Shown: one piece after another, positions 36,283 to 47,741 of the stretch
Position numbering within the stretch: the first letter of the stretch is position 1
Layout: each line of letters begins with the position of its first letter
Assembly: GCA_030123565.1 (NCBI GenBank)
Contig: CP126122.1
Span: forward strand, 620,001 to 684,000
DNA length: 64,000 nucleotides
Origin: Nitrospira sp.
GTDB lineage: Bacteria; Nitrospirota; Nitrospiria; Nitrospirales; Nitrospiraceae
Direction: 5' to 3'
Made by a program: the position numbers and the translations under genes
The notes under the pieces: generated by a model
Told to the model about the DNA's origin: nothing
What the model saw: the letters and a program-made list of their open reading frames with translations, nothing else
Databases searched by the model: none

Positions 36283-36726
36283 ATGATGGAAAAAGAAGCG
36301 GTTCGAAAAGCGATTAAGGCGAAACGGGTGAGTAAGAAGGTCACAATTGCCGAGGTGGCAAAAACAGTCGGCAAGAATCCGACGTTCGTGGCGGCGGCCT
36401 TGAACGGCAATCACCGCCTGTCGCCGGAGGAGGCCTCGAAGGTCGGGAAACTGTTGGACTTGGATAAGGAGCAGATCGGCGCACTCAGTGCGTTTCCCGT
36501 CCGTACGGATTTCCCGAACACGACGGACCCGTTCAAGTACCGGCTGCTGGAAGTCATCGGCGTCTACGGAGATTCTTTGCGGGAGATGGCGAACGAAATG
36601 TTCGGCGACGGGATCATGAGCGCGATCGATTTTACCCTGGACATGGAAAAGGTCACCGGCAGTCAGGGGGAGGCACGCTGCAAGATTACCTTGAACGGCA
36701 AGTGGCTCGAGTACAAGACGTTTTAG
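36283..36726 (+). CDS. cynS: Cyanate hydratase (cyanase)
   Basis: A 147-residue enzyme that converts cyanate and bicarbonate to ammonia and CO2. The catalytic residues are Arg87, Glu90 and Ser113 in YRLLEVIGVYGDSLREM and GDGIMSAIDF. Their spacing (3 and 26 residues) is exactly that of Arg96, Glu99 and Ser122 in E. coli CynS. The N-terminal helical domain and the C-terminal ITLNGKWLEYKTF tail also match. It provides an alternative ammonium source and sits inside the nitrite assimilation operon. Confidence 0.94.
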   Translation: MMEKEAVRKAIKAKRVSKKVTIAEVAKTVGKNPTFVAAALNGNHRLSPEEASKVGKLLDLDKEQIGALSAFPVRTDFPNTTDPFKYRLLEVIGVYGDSLREMANEMFGDGIMSAIDFTLDMEKVTGSQGEARCKITLNGKWLEYKTF

Positions 36727-36777
36727 CATCGTGACGGTGCTGAGGCCATGGCGGCGATCAGAGGAAAGGAGGACACC

Positions 36778-36972
36778 ATGAGGACGAAAGAAGAAACCAA
36801 GTTGCTCTCGATGATGGAGGGCCTGGCGCCACAATCGTTTGAGGAACTGATGGCCCTCTCGGGCCTCAGCGCGTCACAGGTATTGTTGGTCGTGGATCGG
36901 TTGAGTCGGGCGGGAACCGTGGTGTTGAGGAAATCCGGAACGGACTATTCCGTGGCATTGGGAGGGACGTGA
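36778..36972 (+). CDS. Small winged-helix-like protein before nirA
   Basis: A 64-residue cytoplasmic protein. SFEELMALSGLSASQVLLVV followed by DRLSRAGTVVLRKSGTDY has the helix-turn-helix plus wing pattern of minimal DNA-binding domains. AAAGGAGG precedes the ATG at 36778; a start at 36748 is less likely. Its stop overlaps the nirA start by one base (TGATG), implying coupled translation. It could be a local regulator or a small partner of NirA; no family is recognised. Confidence 0.7.
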   Translation: MRTKEETKLLSMMEGLAPQSFEELMALSGLSASQVLLVVDRLSRAGTVVLRKSGTDYSVALGGT

Positions 36973-38579
36973 TGAACAAGATCGAGGCGATCAAGTCGGA
37001 ACGGGATGGATTGGCGGCGCGCGACATGATCGCACAGTATGCGCTGACGGGCTGGGAGTCCATTCCCGAGGACGATATTCAACGATTGAAATGGTGCGGC
37101 CTGTTCCTGCGCAATCCCACGCCGGGCCATTTCATGCTGCGGGTGCGGCTGCCGGGTGGCCACACGACCTCGTCTCAACTCCATGCGCTGGCGGAGATCG
37201 CGCTCTGTTATGGAAACGGCGTGATCGATGTGACCACGAGACAACAAGTTCAACTTCGGCACCTGACGATCGAGAATGTGCCGACAGTGTTCGCCAAGCT
37301 GGAGGAGGCAGGACTGACCTCTCTGCAAACCGGCATGGACACGGTGCGCAACGTCATGACCTGTCCGGTGGCGGGCTTGAATCCCAATGAACTGCTGGAC
37401 GGCACGGACATCGTCATCGCCGTCAATCAGGAGGTGTTGGGCAATCCGGCCTATTCGAATCTGCCGCGCAAGTGCAATATCGCCGTGACCGGCTGTCCGG
37501 ACAATTGCCTCCACATGGAGACGCAGGACATCGCCCTGGTCCCGGCCTATCACGATTTGGGGCACGACAAGTGTTATGGATACAACGTGCTGATCGGAGG
37601 AAAGCTGGGATCCGGCGGCTATCGGATTGCGACTCCGCTGGACCTGTTCGTGAATCCGGCGGAAGCCTTTGAAGTCTGCCGGACCATTCTCCACATCTAC
37701 CGCGACCATGGCCCGCGTGAGAATCGCACGCAAGCGCGTCTCGCGTTTCTCGTGGAATCGTGGGGAGAGGCGCGGCTGCGCCAGGAGGTAGAGGTACGGA
37801 TGGGGCGGACCTTGCCCGTCGCCGGTATCGACGCCAGGGCTGCGGTAGAGCATGACCACATCGGGATTTTCCGCCAAAAGCAACGGGGGATGAACTATAT
37901 CGGACTCAAGGTACTGGTCGGCCGCGTCAAGGCAGCCGACCTGCGGAACATCGCCGCGCTGGCTGATCGGTATGGCACAGGCGAAGTGCGACTCTCGCCG
38001 GCGCAAGCCTTCGTGATCCCGCATGTCAGCGATCGGCTGGTCGGCGCGCTGGCGGAAGAGCCGCTGGTCAAGCAATTCGCCTACAACCCCTCGCCTCTGT
38101 ATAAGGGCCTCGTCAGCTGCGTGGGAAGCGACTATTGCAACCTGGCCGTCATCGAAACCAAACGCCGGGCCGTCGAAACGGCGCATGTGTTGGAGCGCAA
38201 GTTGGGTGAGGGGCTCAAGCCGATCACCGTCCATTGGTCCGGCTGCCCGGCCGGCTGCGGGAACCATCTGGTCGCGGATATCGGGCTGTTGGGGAAGAAG
38301 GCGAAGGTGGGCGGCAAGGTCGTCGATGCCGTGGATATCTTTGTCGGGGGCCGTTCTGGGCCCGACCCCAAGCTCGCCACCAAGATCATGGAAGATGTGC
38401 CCTGCGACAGGCTTCCGGCAGTGCTGGAGACGCTCATGCCCTACCATACGCGCGAGAAAATGCATCGCGTGCGTGGAAAGGCGGTGTCAAAAGACAGGGG
38501 AGCGGTGAAGGCGGCAGCGTCCGGCAACGAGACAGCCGGTCCCATGCCGGCGCTCACACCACAACCGTTTTCAGCGTAA
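36972..38579 (+). CDS. nirA: Assimilatory ferredoxin-type nitrite reductase NirA
   Basis: A 535-residue sirohaem and 4Fe-4S enzyme that reduces nitrite to ammonium with electrons from ferredoxin. The cofactor cysteines are visible as SCVGSDYCNLA (C-x5-C) and WSGCPAGCGNH (C-x3-C). The two-fold repeat of the sulfite/nitrite reductase family is seen, with the ferredoxin-like half FMLRVRLPGGHTTSSQLHAL near residue 55. A sulfite reductase is possible by fold, but the neighbours (nitrite transporter and cyanase) favour nitrite. A GTG three bases upstream is a less likely start. Confidence 0.92.
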   Translation: MNKIEAIKSERDGLAARDMIAQYALTGWESIPEDDIQRLKWCGLFLRNPTPGHFMLRVRLPGGHTTSSQLHALAEIALCYGNGVIDVTTRQQVQLRHLTIENVPTVFAKLEEAGLTSLQTGMDTVRNVMTCPVAGLNPNELLDGTDIVIAVNQEVLGNPAYSNLPRKCNIAVTGCPDNCLHMETQDIALVPAYHDLGHDKCYGYNVLIGGKLGSGGYRIATPLDLFVNPAEAFEVCRTILHIYRDHGPRENRTQARLAFLVESWGEARLRQEVEVRMGRTLPVAGIDARAAVEHDHIGIFRQKQRGMNYIGLKVLVGRVKAADLRNIAALADRYGTGEVRLSPAQAFVIPHVSDRLVGALAEEPLVKQFAYNPSPLYKGLVSCVGSDYCNLAVIETKRRAVETAHVLERKLGEGLKPITVHWSGCPAGCGNHLVADIGLLGKKAKVGGKVVDAVDIFVGGRSGPDPKLATKIMEDVPCDRLPAVLETLMPYHTREKMHRVRGKAVSKDRGAVKAAASGNETAGPMPALTPQPFSA

Positions 38580-38639
38580 CGAGCAGGCTTGAGCCGTTCC
38601 GGAACTTCCGCTATTCTCTTGGCTCACCAAGGAGGCAGC

Positions 38640-39416
38640 ATGGCTAAGAGAGTAAGATCGAATGATGAGCCCGCAGAGGTGCTCAACCGGCATATCGAAC
38701 GGATTCGCGAGACGTTGTCGGCCTTTCAACCGTTTTTATCCCGACGGAAGGCGACGGCGTCATTGGAAGGATTCGACGAGGGGGCGGAAGAAGTTTTGAG
38801 TGAAACGTTCGGCGGAGCGTCCGAGGAACTCGAAGCCTATCACTATGCCAAGCTCGGCGAGACCGCGCTTCTTCCGGAGGAGGCGCAAGAGGCGGGAATG
38901 CACAGCAGGGATCGGGAAAGCCTCCACCAACGCAAGCAGGTGCTGGAGAGTTGTTTGGCACAACTGGAGTTGAAAAGGGCCGCCAGAGCGGGCCGTGATT
39001 GGCGAAAGACCATCGGAGAACGGATCGATGGCCGGAGGGTGGGGGAGTTCATGTCCTCGGAGGTCCGGAGCGTACATAAAGGCGCCTCGATCAAAGAGGC
39101 CGGGCGGTTGCTGCAGAAGTGGCGCGTCGGTTCCTTACTCGTGGACGATGGGTCGCGGTATATCGGCATCATCACCGACACCGATCTCAGCAGAAAAGCC
39201 GTGGCCAAGGGGTTAGACCCGAACAATACGACGGTCATGTCTTGCATGAGCAAGGCGGTGGTCACCATCGAAGACAGCGAGCCGCTCATGGAGGCCCTGC
39301 GGGTGATGAAGAAGGAGGGCATCCGCCACCTGCCGGTGACCGAGGACGGCACGATCATCGGAGTGCTGTCGGTGGGAGATCTCCTGAGGGCGTACGAAAA
39401 GATTCTGGAGCTGTAG
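38640..39416 (+). CDS. CBS-domain pair protein with helical N-terminus
   Basis: A 258-residue cytoplasmic protein. Residues 1 to about 130 are charged and helical, and the C-terminal half is a CBS pair (MSSEVRSVHKGASIKEAGRL, then MSKAVVTIEDSEPLMEALRV and GIRHLPVTEDGTIIGVLSVG). CBS pairs usually bind adenine nucleotides. The N-terminal half has a GFDEGAEEVLSETFG segment of no known family. AAGGAGG precedes ATG 38640. It follows nirA by 60 bases and may belong to that transcript. Confidence 0.78.
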   Translation: MAKRVRSNDEPAEVLNRHIERIRETLSAFQPFLSRRKATASLEGFDEGAEEVLSETFGGASEELEAYHYAKLGETALLPEEAQEAGMHSRDRESLHQRKQVLESCLAQLELKRAARAGRDWRKTIGERIDGRRVGEFMSSEVRSVHKGASIKEAGRLLQKWRVGSLLVDDGSRYIGIITDTDLSRKAVAKGLDPNNTTVMSCMSKAVVTIEDSEPLMEALRVMKKEGIRHLPVTEDGTIIGVLSVGDLLRAYEKILEL

Positions 39417-39921
39417 GCCGCGGGCGTCGGCAGATTGCCACGGTGTGAGCGGCTGAGGGTAGGACCGATGGACCTGTTCGTGTGGCGGATGAGATTTCAG
39501 GTCGACCTGTGATCATCGCAAGGGGGAGCTGCCGCCGGATTCCCTCGACGCCCGCATCTGCTCGTTTGAACGCAGGTTCTGTGCGGCTTGTGTGGCGAAG
39601 GTCGTTGCTGATGTCTGTCCAAACTGGGAGGTGGGTTGGCTCCGAGGCCAATCCCACCTCTGAAGAAGTGAAAGGATGATAATTTCCTCGACAGCTATCC
39701 GGTAAGCACAAAGGTGAAGTACAGGCGATCGATTCGAAGGTCGCGCATAGTTTGAGGCAGGACTCAAAGCCATCCCGGCAGGGAAACGAGAGCTTGCCAT
39801 CCACGAGAAACCGAACGCTCGTCATTTCTTCGGGCTGCCGCGCCGCACAAAACCCGACCCACCACGTCGCAAAAGCGAATCCGCTGTAAGGAAAGAAGCC
39901 CTTAATGTGTGATTGCAAGAC
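39417..39921. other. Gene-free stretch after the CBS gene
   Basis: I see no convincing gene. A strong hairpin lies at about 39630-39661 (AGGTGGGTTGGC facing GCCAATCCCACCT, one bulge), without a following T-run. The region leads into the IS scar and may itself be debris. Confidence 0.4.
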
Positions 39922-39959
39922 CTGACCCTCAATCTTCCGACTGACCCTAAATCTTCCGA
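39922..39959. repeat. Tandem 19-base repeat at the IS scar
   Basis: CTGACCCTCAATCTTCCGA is followed directly by CTGACCCTAAATCTTCCGA, with one mismatch. A related CTGACCCTAAAT occurs again at 40131-40142 in the same orientation. The three copies bracket the transposase remnant, so they may be IS-end or target-site debris. Confidence 0.55.
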
Positions 39960-39968
39960 CGGCAGTGT

Positions 39969-40097
39969 CAGAATCAAACCGAGGCCCAGGTCGCGATCGC
40001 GGAGTATATCGAACGATTCTATCACCGTGAGCAGTTACATCAAGCACTGGGCTATCGAAGCCCGGAGGAGTTCGAGCAGCAGGAGAGTGGTGCCTAA
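39969..40097 (+). pseudogene. C-terminal remnant of an IS3-family transposase
   Basis: About 42 codons with no start encode AEYIERFYHREQLHQALGYR followed by SPEEFEQQ and a stop. This is the typical end of the IS3-family OrfB integrase domain (EYIE-x-FYN-x-x-R-x-H-x-x-LGY-x-SP-x-EFE). The rest of the element is absent, so it marks an old insertion or recombination point. Confidence 0.75.
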
Positions 40098-40187
40098 TTC
40101 ACGTGTCTGTTATTCCAGGGCCACCTCAACCTGACCCTAAATTTTGTGCAGCTTCGAACATGACTATTGAGGGTGAAGTGGATACCT

Positions 40188-40835
40188 TCATCCTTCCGCT
40201 GCCTTCAGAAACATTCGCAGGTGCTGATCGAACACCCATGGATAATTAAGGACCTGTAACCGAGGTGAGTCTTCGTTGTACGACAAGATGTAACTTGAAA
40301 TAAATGTGTGCATTGTCTTTTTCCAGCTCACTAAGTTGGGTTCATCCTCTCTGGATAATTCCTTGACTGTTTCAATACAGAGTTCACTGAGGTCTAGAAT
40401 CACTCTGTTCCATTCGTCTTCCGACAAAGCAAGAAACAGTGTACGCAACGCGAGGGCATTTATTTGTGGTGAATTAATAGTAACGCCTTCCTCCGTGAGG
40501 CGGGAGAGCAGACAGAACTGCACAAATGTATTGAAGGCAATGATCGCCCGAACTTTTGGTTGTTTGATAACGACTCCTCGGGTCAACAGCAACATAAGCC
40601 CATTGGCCTTCATAGCAGTCATTGTAACGTGCGTATTCACCGTAATAGCCGAGTTGAGAATTGCGTGGTCCAGATCCTTCCACCGACACTCTTCCTCAGA
40701 TCCGGTGACCTCTATTTGAGCCAAGGCGCTTAATAGCAACCCCTTCGTAAAGGGTTTCTTCTCTAACCCATACTCTTCGATCTGTTGCCTGTGCGCTTTT
40801 CTCTGCGGAGAACCGCTCCGATTCCAAAATGCCAT
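40188..40835 (-). CDS. Hypothetical protein of unlike base composition
   Basis: A 215-residue protein with no family I recognise. It looks soluble and helical, with a basic N-terminus (NRSGSPQRKAHRQQIEEYG) and a Leu-rich centre. The gene is clearly richer in A and T than its neighbours and lies between an IS3 remnant and a palindromic repeat, which suggests horizontal acquisition. No partner gene is next to it. Confidence 0.6.
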   Translation of the reverse strand: MAFWNRSGSPQRKAHRQQIEEYGLEKKPFTKGLLLSALAQIEVTGSEEECRWKDLDHAILNSAITVNTHVTMTAMKANGLMLLLTRGVVIKQPKVRAIIAFNTFVQFCLLSRLTEEGVTINSPQINALALRTLFLALSEDEWNRVILDLSELCIETVKELSREDEPNLVSWKKTMHTFISSYILSYNEDSPRLQVLNYPWVFDQHLRMFLKAAEG

Positions 40836-41059
40836 TTTAAGCTCCTGGGTAGAATGACAAAAAACAAGCTCTTATTATCACACATCAAGTCCTATGAAAT
40901 CCTTGGCCTATCGCGCTATTGATGCTCAATGCCGCTGGCGTATGAGCCAACAGTCAAAGTTCGTTCGCTTTTTTTAGGGGAGGAGACCTGTTTGCTCTCT
41001 AACTGCGCGCGTCCAACGAGGCCTTCCGTCTTTTTCTCTGTACCAGTGATCTTCTCGCC

Positions 41060-41190
41060 AAGGGAGTCATCGGACTATCCTCCACTGCGCGCATCGGACG
41101 AGCACAGCTTCATCGAGCGCGTTCTGCGAGCAAGAAGGATAGTCTGGTGGCTCCCTCTCCCACCCTTCTGAGGCCGCGCGTTGCGCGAGG
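41060..41190 (-). repeat. Palindromic repeat, copy A
   Basis: On the minus strand it contains TTGCTCGCAGAACGCGCTCG, GTGCTCGTCCGATGCGCGCA and, before them, TCGCGCAACGCGCGGCCTCA. The same modules in the same order occur at 57098-57237, and the core alone at 57835-57932. Arms GACTATCC (41073-41080) and GGATAGTC (41137-41144), extended by AGGGAG/CTCCCT, close the core. The rest of the 40836-41282 gap shows no gene. Confidence 0.75.
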
Positions 41191-41282
41191 TCCACGGCGC
41201 GAAGAATAATGAGCGCCACGTTTGTGGACGCCGGCGAAATGGTGAGCCGGCAGTGTCTTCAGGAAAACAATAGGCAACCTTC

Positions 41283-43556
41283 CTATAATTTTCCAAACGT
41301 CCTCTCAAAAAACTTCTTCGTCCTTCCCATATGCTCTTCAATATCCGTCTGCAGATGTCTCGCCCCCGCTTGCCAATCTTCCGTCTGGTAGCCGACGCGG
41401 CGGGCGAGGAAGATGAATTCGTCTGAGTCCGGCGGAGGCAGCACCAAGTCCTTGGCATTGCCGCGCACCATGCGCAGCCCGTCGATCAGCATGCGAATGA
41501 ACAGATAGGCCTTCCGCAAGAGCTCGCCGTCCTGCCTGGTGACAATCCCACGCTCCAGCAACCCCGCTAGCGCCTGCATCGTGTTCGGTGTTCGCAAGGA
41601 TGGATGCTTGTGGCCATGCATCACTTGAAGGTATTGCACGGCATATTCGATATCGACGAGTCCGCCGGCGCTGTGTTTGACGTTGACGGTGCCGGGCTTG
41701 ACGAGTTGTTTCAATTGTTGCCGTCGCAGGTCCAAGGCAATCGCGAGGTCCCAGGGCTCGCCGCTGTAGACATATTGATTCCGATGGGCTTCGACCTGCT
41801 TGCCGAGCGCCGCGTCGCCCGCCACGGCGCGGAGCTTGATCATGGCCTGCCGTTCGAAGGGAGCGGCCAAACCGGTGGGGCTGTAGTAGCTGATGATCTC
41901 TTCGAGCGGATTGGTGAGGGAGCCCTTGCCGCCGTGGGGACGGAGGCGAACATCGAGGTGGAAGATGCCTTCCTGCTTGGCCTCGATCCATTGGAGCAGT
42001 TCCTGCGCCAGCCGTTCGAAGTATTCGCTGTTTTCGATGCCCTGTTTCCCGCCGGTGCGTCCGGCTCCGCCATAGACGAACAGGACTTCGATATCGGAGG
42101 CATAGCCCAGTTCACGCCCGCCGAACTTTCCCATGCCGAGGATGGAAAAGGGGCAGGGGTTGTTGTTGGCCAGGCGGGGTATGCCGTATTGTTTGTCCAA
42201 CTTGGCCTGACAGTCTTTCAGACTCCGGGCCACGATCACTTCCGCCAGTTCAGTCAGGGCCTCTGAAAAATCGGCGAGGCTCGATGCATCGACCATGTGT
42301 TTCATGTCGATGCGGAAGAGTTCCTGGTCCTTGAACCGGTTCAGCGTTTCCCTGCGCGCCTTCTCTGTTGTAGCCTTGGCCATGAAACGATCCAGTTCCC
42401 TGCGGAGCGAGGCCTGTGGCTTGATGAGCGGGGCATCGCGGTAGCCCTGCAGGAGCGGCAGCAAATTGCCGTGCTGGCGGCGGAGAAAGTCTTCCCACAG
42501 GAAGTCGCTGGTGCCGAGCAGACGGGCCAGAAGCGGGAAGGTCTTCTTGTCGCTGAGAAAGGCGAGTGCCTGTTTCTGCGCCTTGCCCTTGGTTTCTTGC
42601 ACGGTCAAGTCCAGGAATTGGTCAAAGGCTTCGAGGGCCTTGGCCGGATCAGGCGCCCAAGTCAGCGCGTGGGTAAACTGCTTGATGAGCACCGCGGTCA
42701 GGCGCAGGTGCTGTTGGTCCGCCTGGTCGGTGAGCTTCTGGCCGTGGCGATTGCGGACGTAGAACCGATCGTGCAGCTTGCCGCCCTCGATCGAGAACTG
42801 CGCCTTCGCAATGTAGATGTTGCGCATCGCCAGGGCGTTGGCGAAGGCATAGAGAAAGGCAGGGGTATCGTCCGACTGGATATCCATCACGGTATCGGTG
42901 GGGGACTGGCTGTTGTCGAACGTAATTTGGACGGTGTGGAGGAGGCCGCTGAACGAGCCGCGACGTTGGCCCAGATACTCGACGAGCTGCAGATTCACGG
43001 CCTGGCGCGCCTCATCGAACCGATCCGCATCCAGCAGGGCAATCATCTGGGTGAGTTCGGCGACGAGCCGGCGGCGATCCTCCGGTCCGAATGAGGCACC
43101 GCGCACGGGCTGCACGCGGAACACATCCACGATCTTCTTTCGGCTCAGCCCCGGTCGGCCTTTGGGCCGGACGCGCGGACCGTCGGCCCAGGCGCTGCGG
43201 GCGGGAGTCGGGGCAGCGGCTTCTGCGAACGTATAGATCTGGCCTTCCTCGATATTGAGTCCGAAGGCCGAGAGCAGGCCGCAGATCGTGGCGAACTCGG
43301 AAAAGTAGTCGTAGGCCACCACGGTGACCGTGCAACGGCCGCCCGGCGCATCGACGATGGAGACTTCGCAGGGCCGGTCCGGCGTGAGGGAGGCGGCCTG
43401 TTTGATGTGCGTCGCGAGGATGTTCGGGGGAAAGGCGGCGAAATAATCGAGGTCCATCCGCATGACGAAGTCCTGCAGGATGTCCACCTCCACATCCTGA
43501 CAGAGCGGCGTGAGGACGGCGAGGATCCGCTCGCGATCGATGTTCGCGGACAGCAT
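41283..43556 (-). CDS. GlnE-family adenylyltransferase with N-terminal ACT domains
   Basis: A protein of about 757 residues. Two ACT-like stretches lie near residues 60-130 (CTVTVVAYDYFSEFATICGL) and 205-260 (AFLYAFANALAMRNIYIAKA). A GlnE nucleotidyltransferase domain is centred near residue 490 (GMGKFGGRELGYASDIEVLF), followed by the helical domain with DIEYAVQYLQVMHG and LIDGLRMVRGNAKDL. The second metal-binding position is Glu (SDIE) rather than the usual Asp. The frame extends to 43847 but crosses the divergent gene, so I chose ATG 43556. It probably forms one half of a split GlnE. Confidence 0.82.
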   Translation of the reverse strand: MLSANIDRERILAVLTPLCQDVEVDILQDFVMRMDLDYFAAFPPNILATHIKQAASLTPDRPCEVSIVDAPGGRCTVTVVAYDYFSEFATICGLLSAFGLNIEEGQIYTFAEAAAPTPARSAWADGPRVRPKGRPGLSRKKIVDVFRVQPVRGASFGPEDRRRLVAELTQMIALLDADRFDEARQAVNLQLVEYLGQRRGSFSGLLHTVQITFDNSQSPTDTVMDIQSDDTPAFLYAFANALAMRNIYIAKAQFSIEGGKLHDRFYVRNRHGQKLTDQADQQHLRLTAVLIKQFTHALTWAPDPAKALEAFDQFLDLTVQETKGKAQKQALAFLSDKKTFPLLARLLGTSDFLWEDFLRRQHGNLLPLLQGYRDAPLIKPQASLRRELDRFMAKATTEKARRETLNRFKDQELFRIDMKHMVDASSLADFSEALTELAEVIVARSLKDCQAKLDKQYGIPRLANNNPCPFSILGMGKFGGRELGYASDIEVLFVYGGAGRTGGKQGIENSEYFERLAQELLQWIEAKQEGIFHLDVRLRPHGGKGSLTNPLEEIISYYSPTGLAAPFERQAMIKLRAVAGDAALGKQVEAHRNQYVYSGEPWDLAIALDLRRQQLKQLVKPGTVNVKHSAGGLVDIEYAVQYLQVMHGHKHPSLRTPNTMQALAGLLERGIVTRQDGELLRKAYLFIRMLIDGLRMVRGNAKDLVLPPPDSDEFIFLARRVGYQTEDWQAGARHLQTDIEEHMGRTKKFFERTFGKL

Positions 43557-43564
43557 GGGCTGCG

Positions 43565-43615
43565 AGTATACCCGAAGCCGCTTTCGTTGTACCGGAAGAA
43601 TTGCGCCAGTATAAT
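43565..43615. promoter_or_regulatory. Back-to-back promoters between the two GlnE-family genes
   Basis: For the plus-strand gene, TTGTAC (43587-43592) and TATAAT (43610-43615) are 17 bases apart; the start would be about 43622, two bases from the ATG at 43624. For the minus-strand gene, TATACT (43570-43565) predicts a start at about 43558-43556, the ATG being at 43556. Both mRNAs may therefore be leaderless, and the promoters overlap. Confidence 0.5.
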
Positions 43616-43623
43616 GCGGCCCC

Positions 43624-47117
<3,494 letters not shown>

Positions 47118-47127
47118 TCAGGTGAGT

Positions 47128-47430
47128 TCAGTGGGTAAAGATACCCAGCACGTCTTCTTCCTTGAGGATGAGGCATTCTTCGTCTTCGATCCGCAGCTTG
47201 CTGCCGGAATACTTGTCGAAGAGCACCTGGTCGCCGACCTTGATGTTCTCGACCTTCTTTCCGATGGCCTGCACGATACCCCGCTGCGGCTTTTCCTTGG
47301 CGGAGTCGGGCACGTAGATTCCGCCGGAGGTCCGTTCCATCTCCTCGGTGTAGGTGACGAACAGGCGATCACCAAGCGGTTGGAAATTCTTCGCAGCCGA
47401 CGACTTCTTCTCCTTCGCTTCCGTAGCCAT
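47128..47430 (-). CDS. groES: 10-kDa co-chaperonin GroES
   Basis: A 100-residue co-chaperonin with a 15-residue Lys-rich N-terminal extension before the usual NFQPLGDRLFV. The mobile loop is TYTEEMERTSGGIYVPDSAK, and KVGDQVLFDKYSGSKL and CLILKEEDVLGIF follow. ATG 47430 has AGGAGG at seven bases; a TTG two codons upstream is not needed. First gene of groESL. Confidence 0.96.
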   Translation of the reverse strand: MATEAKEKKSSAAKNFQPLGDRLFVTYTEEMERTSGGIYVPDSAKEKPQRGIVQAIGKKVENIKVGDQVLFDKYSGSKLRIEDEECLILKEEDVLGIFTH

Positions 47431-47543
47431 ACCCAATCCTCCTTCTGGTAGTGAGCGTCTCGCCCTGATGTACAGTTGTGTGAAAGCTGGAAATTCAGCT
47501 CTGACGTGTTACTGCAAGGTCGACCTGCAGAAAACTCGACACA

Positions 47544-47571
47544 TAGATAGCGCTGGACCGAGGCAAGTCAA
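47544..47571 (-). promoter_or_regulatory. Sigma70-like promoter of groESL
   Basis: On the minus strand, TTGACT (47571-47566) and TATCTA (47549-47544) are 16 bases apart, with an AT-rich UP-like stretch upstream (47575-47600). No CIRCE element (TTAGCACTC-N9-GAGTGCTAA) and no clear sigma32 promoter are seen before groES. Confidence 0.45.
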
Positions 47572-47638
47572 TGGATGAACTATAAAATTATTCTGCGTCC
47601 ATATGCAATGGGATAATGGTTCATAAATTATTGATTCT

Positions 47639-47659
47639 CTGTAAAATATTTACAGTTTT
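47639..47659. terminator. Short AT-rich hairpin with T-run
   Basis: CTGTAAA-ATA-TTTACAG followed by TTTT on the plus strand. No plus-strand gene ends here, so it may instead serve the minus-strand gene ending at 47742 as a stem without a T-run. The 47431-47741 gap otherwise holds only the groES promoter. Confidence 0.35.
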
Positions 47660-47741
47660 CTCTCCGTGAATCAGAAAAATGCCTGTCCGCAGTCGCCAAT
47701 GTGACCGGCTTGCGACCGAGAGGATGCAGAACGGGCTTGGT

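Noticed and set aside
39355-40047. A 230-codon minus-strand open frame after the CBS gene
   Set aside because: It overlaps the end of the CBS gene, has no family features and lies in scar DNA. Some stretches look protein-like, so an old gene fragment cannot be fully excluded.
47431-47741. CIRCE operator before groES
   Set aside because: No TTAGCACTC-N9-GAGTGCTAA or close variant was found on either strand.
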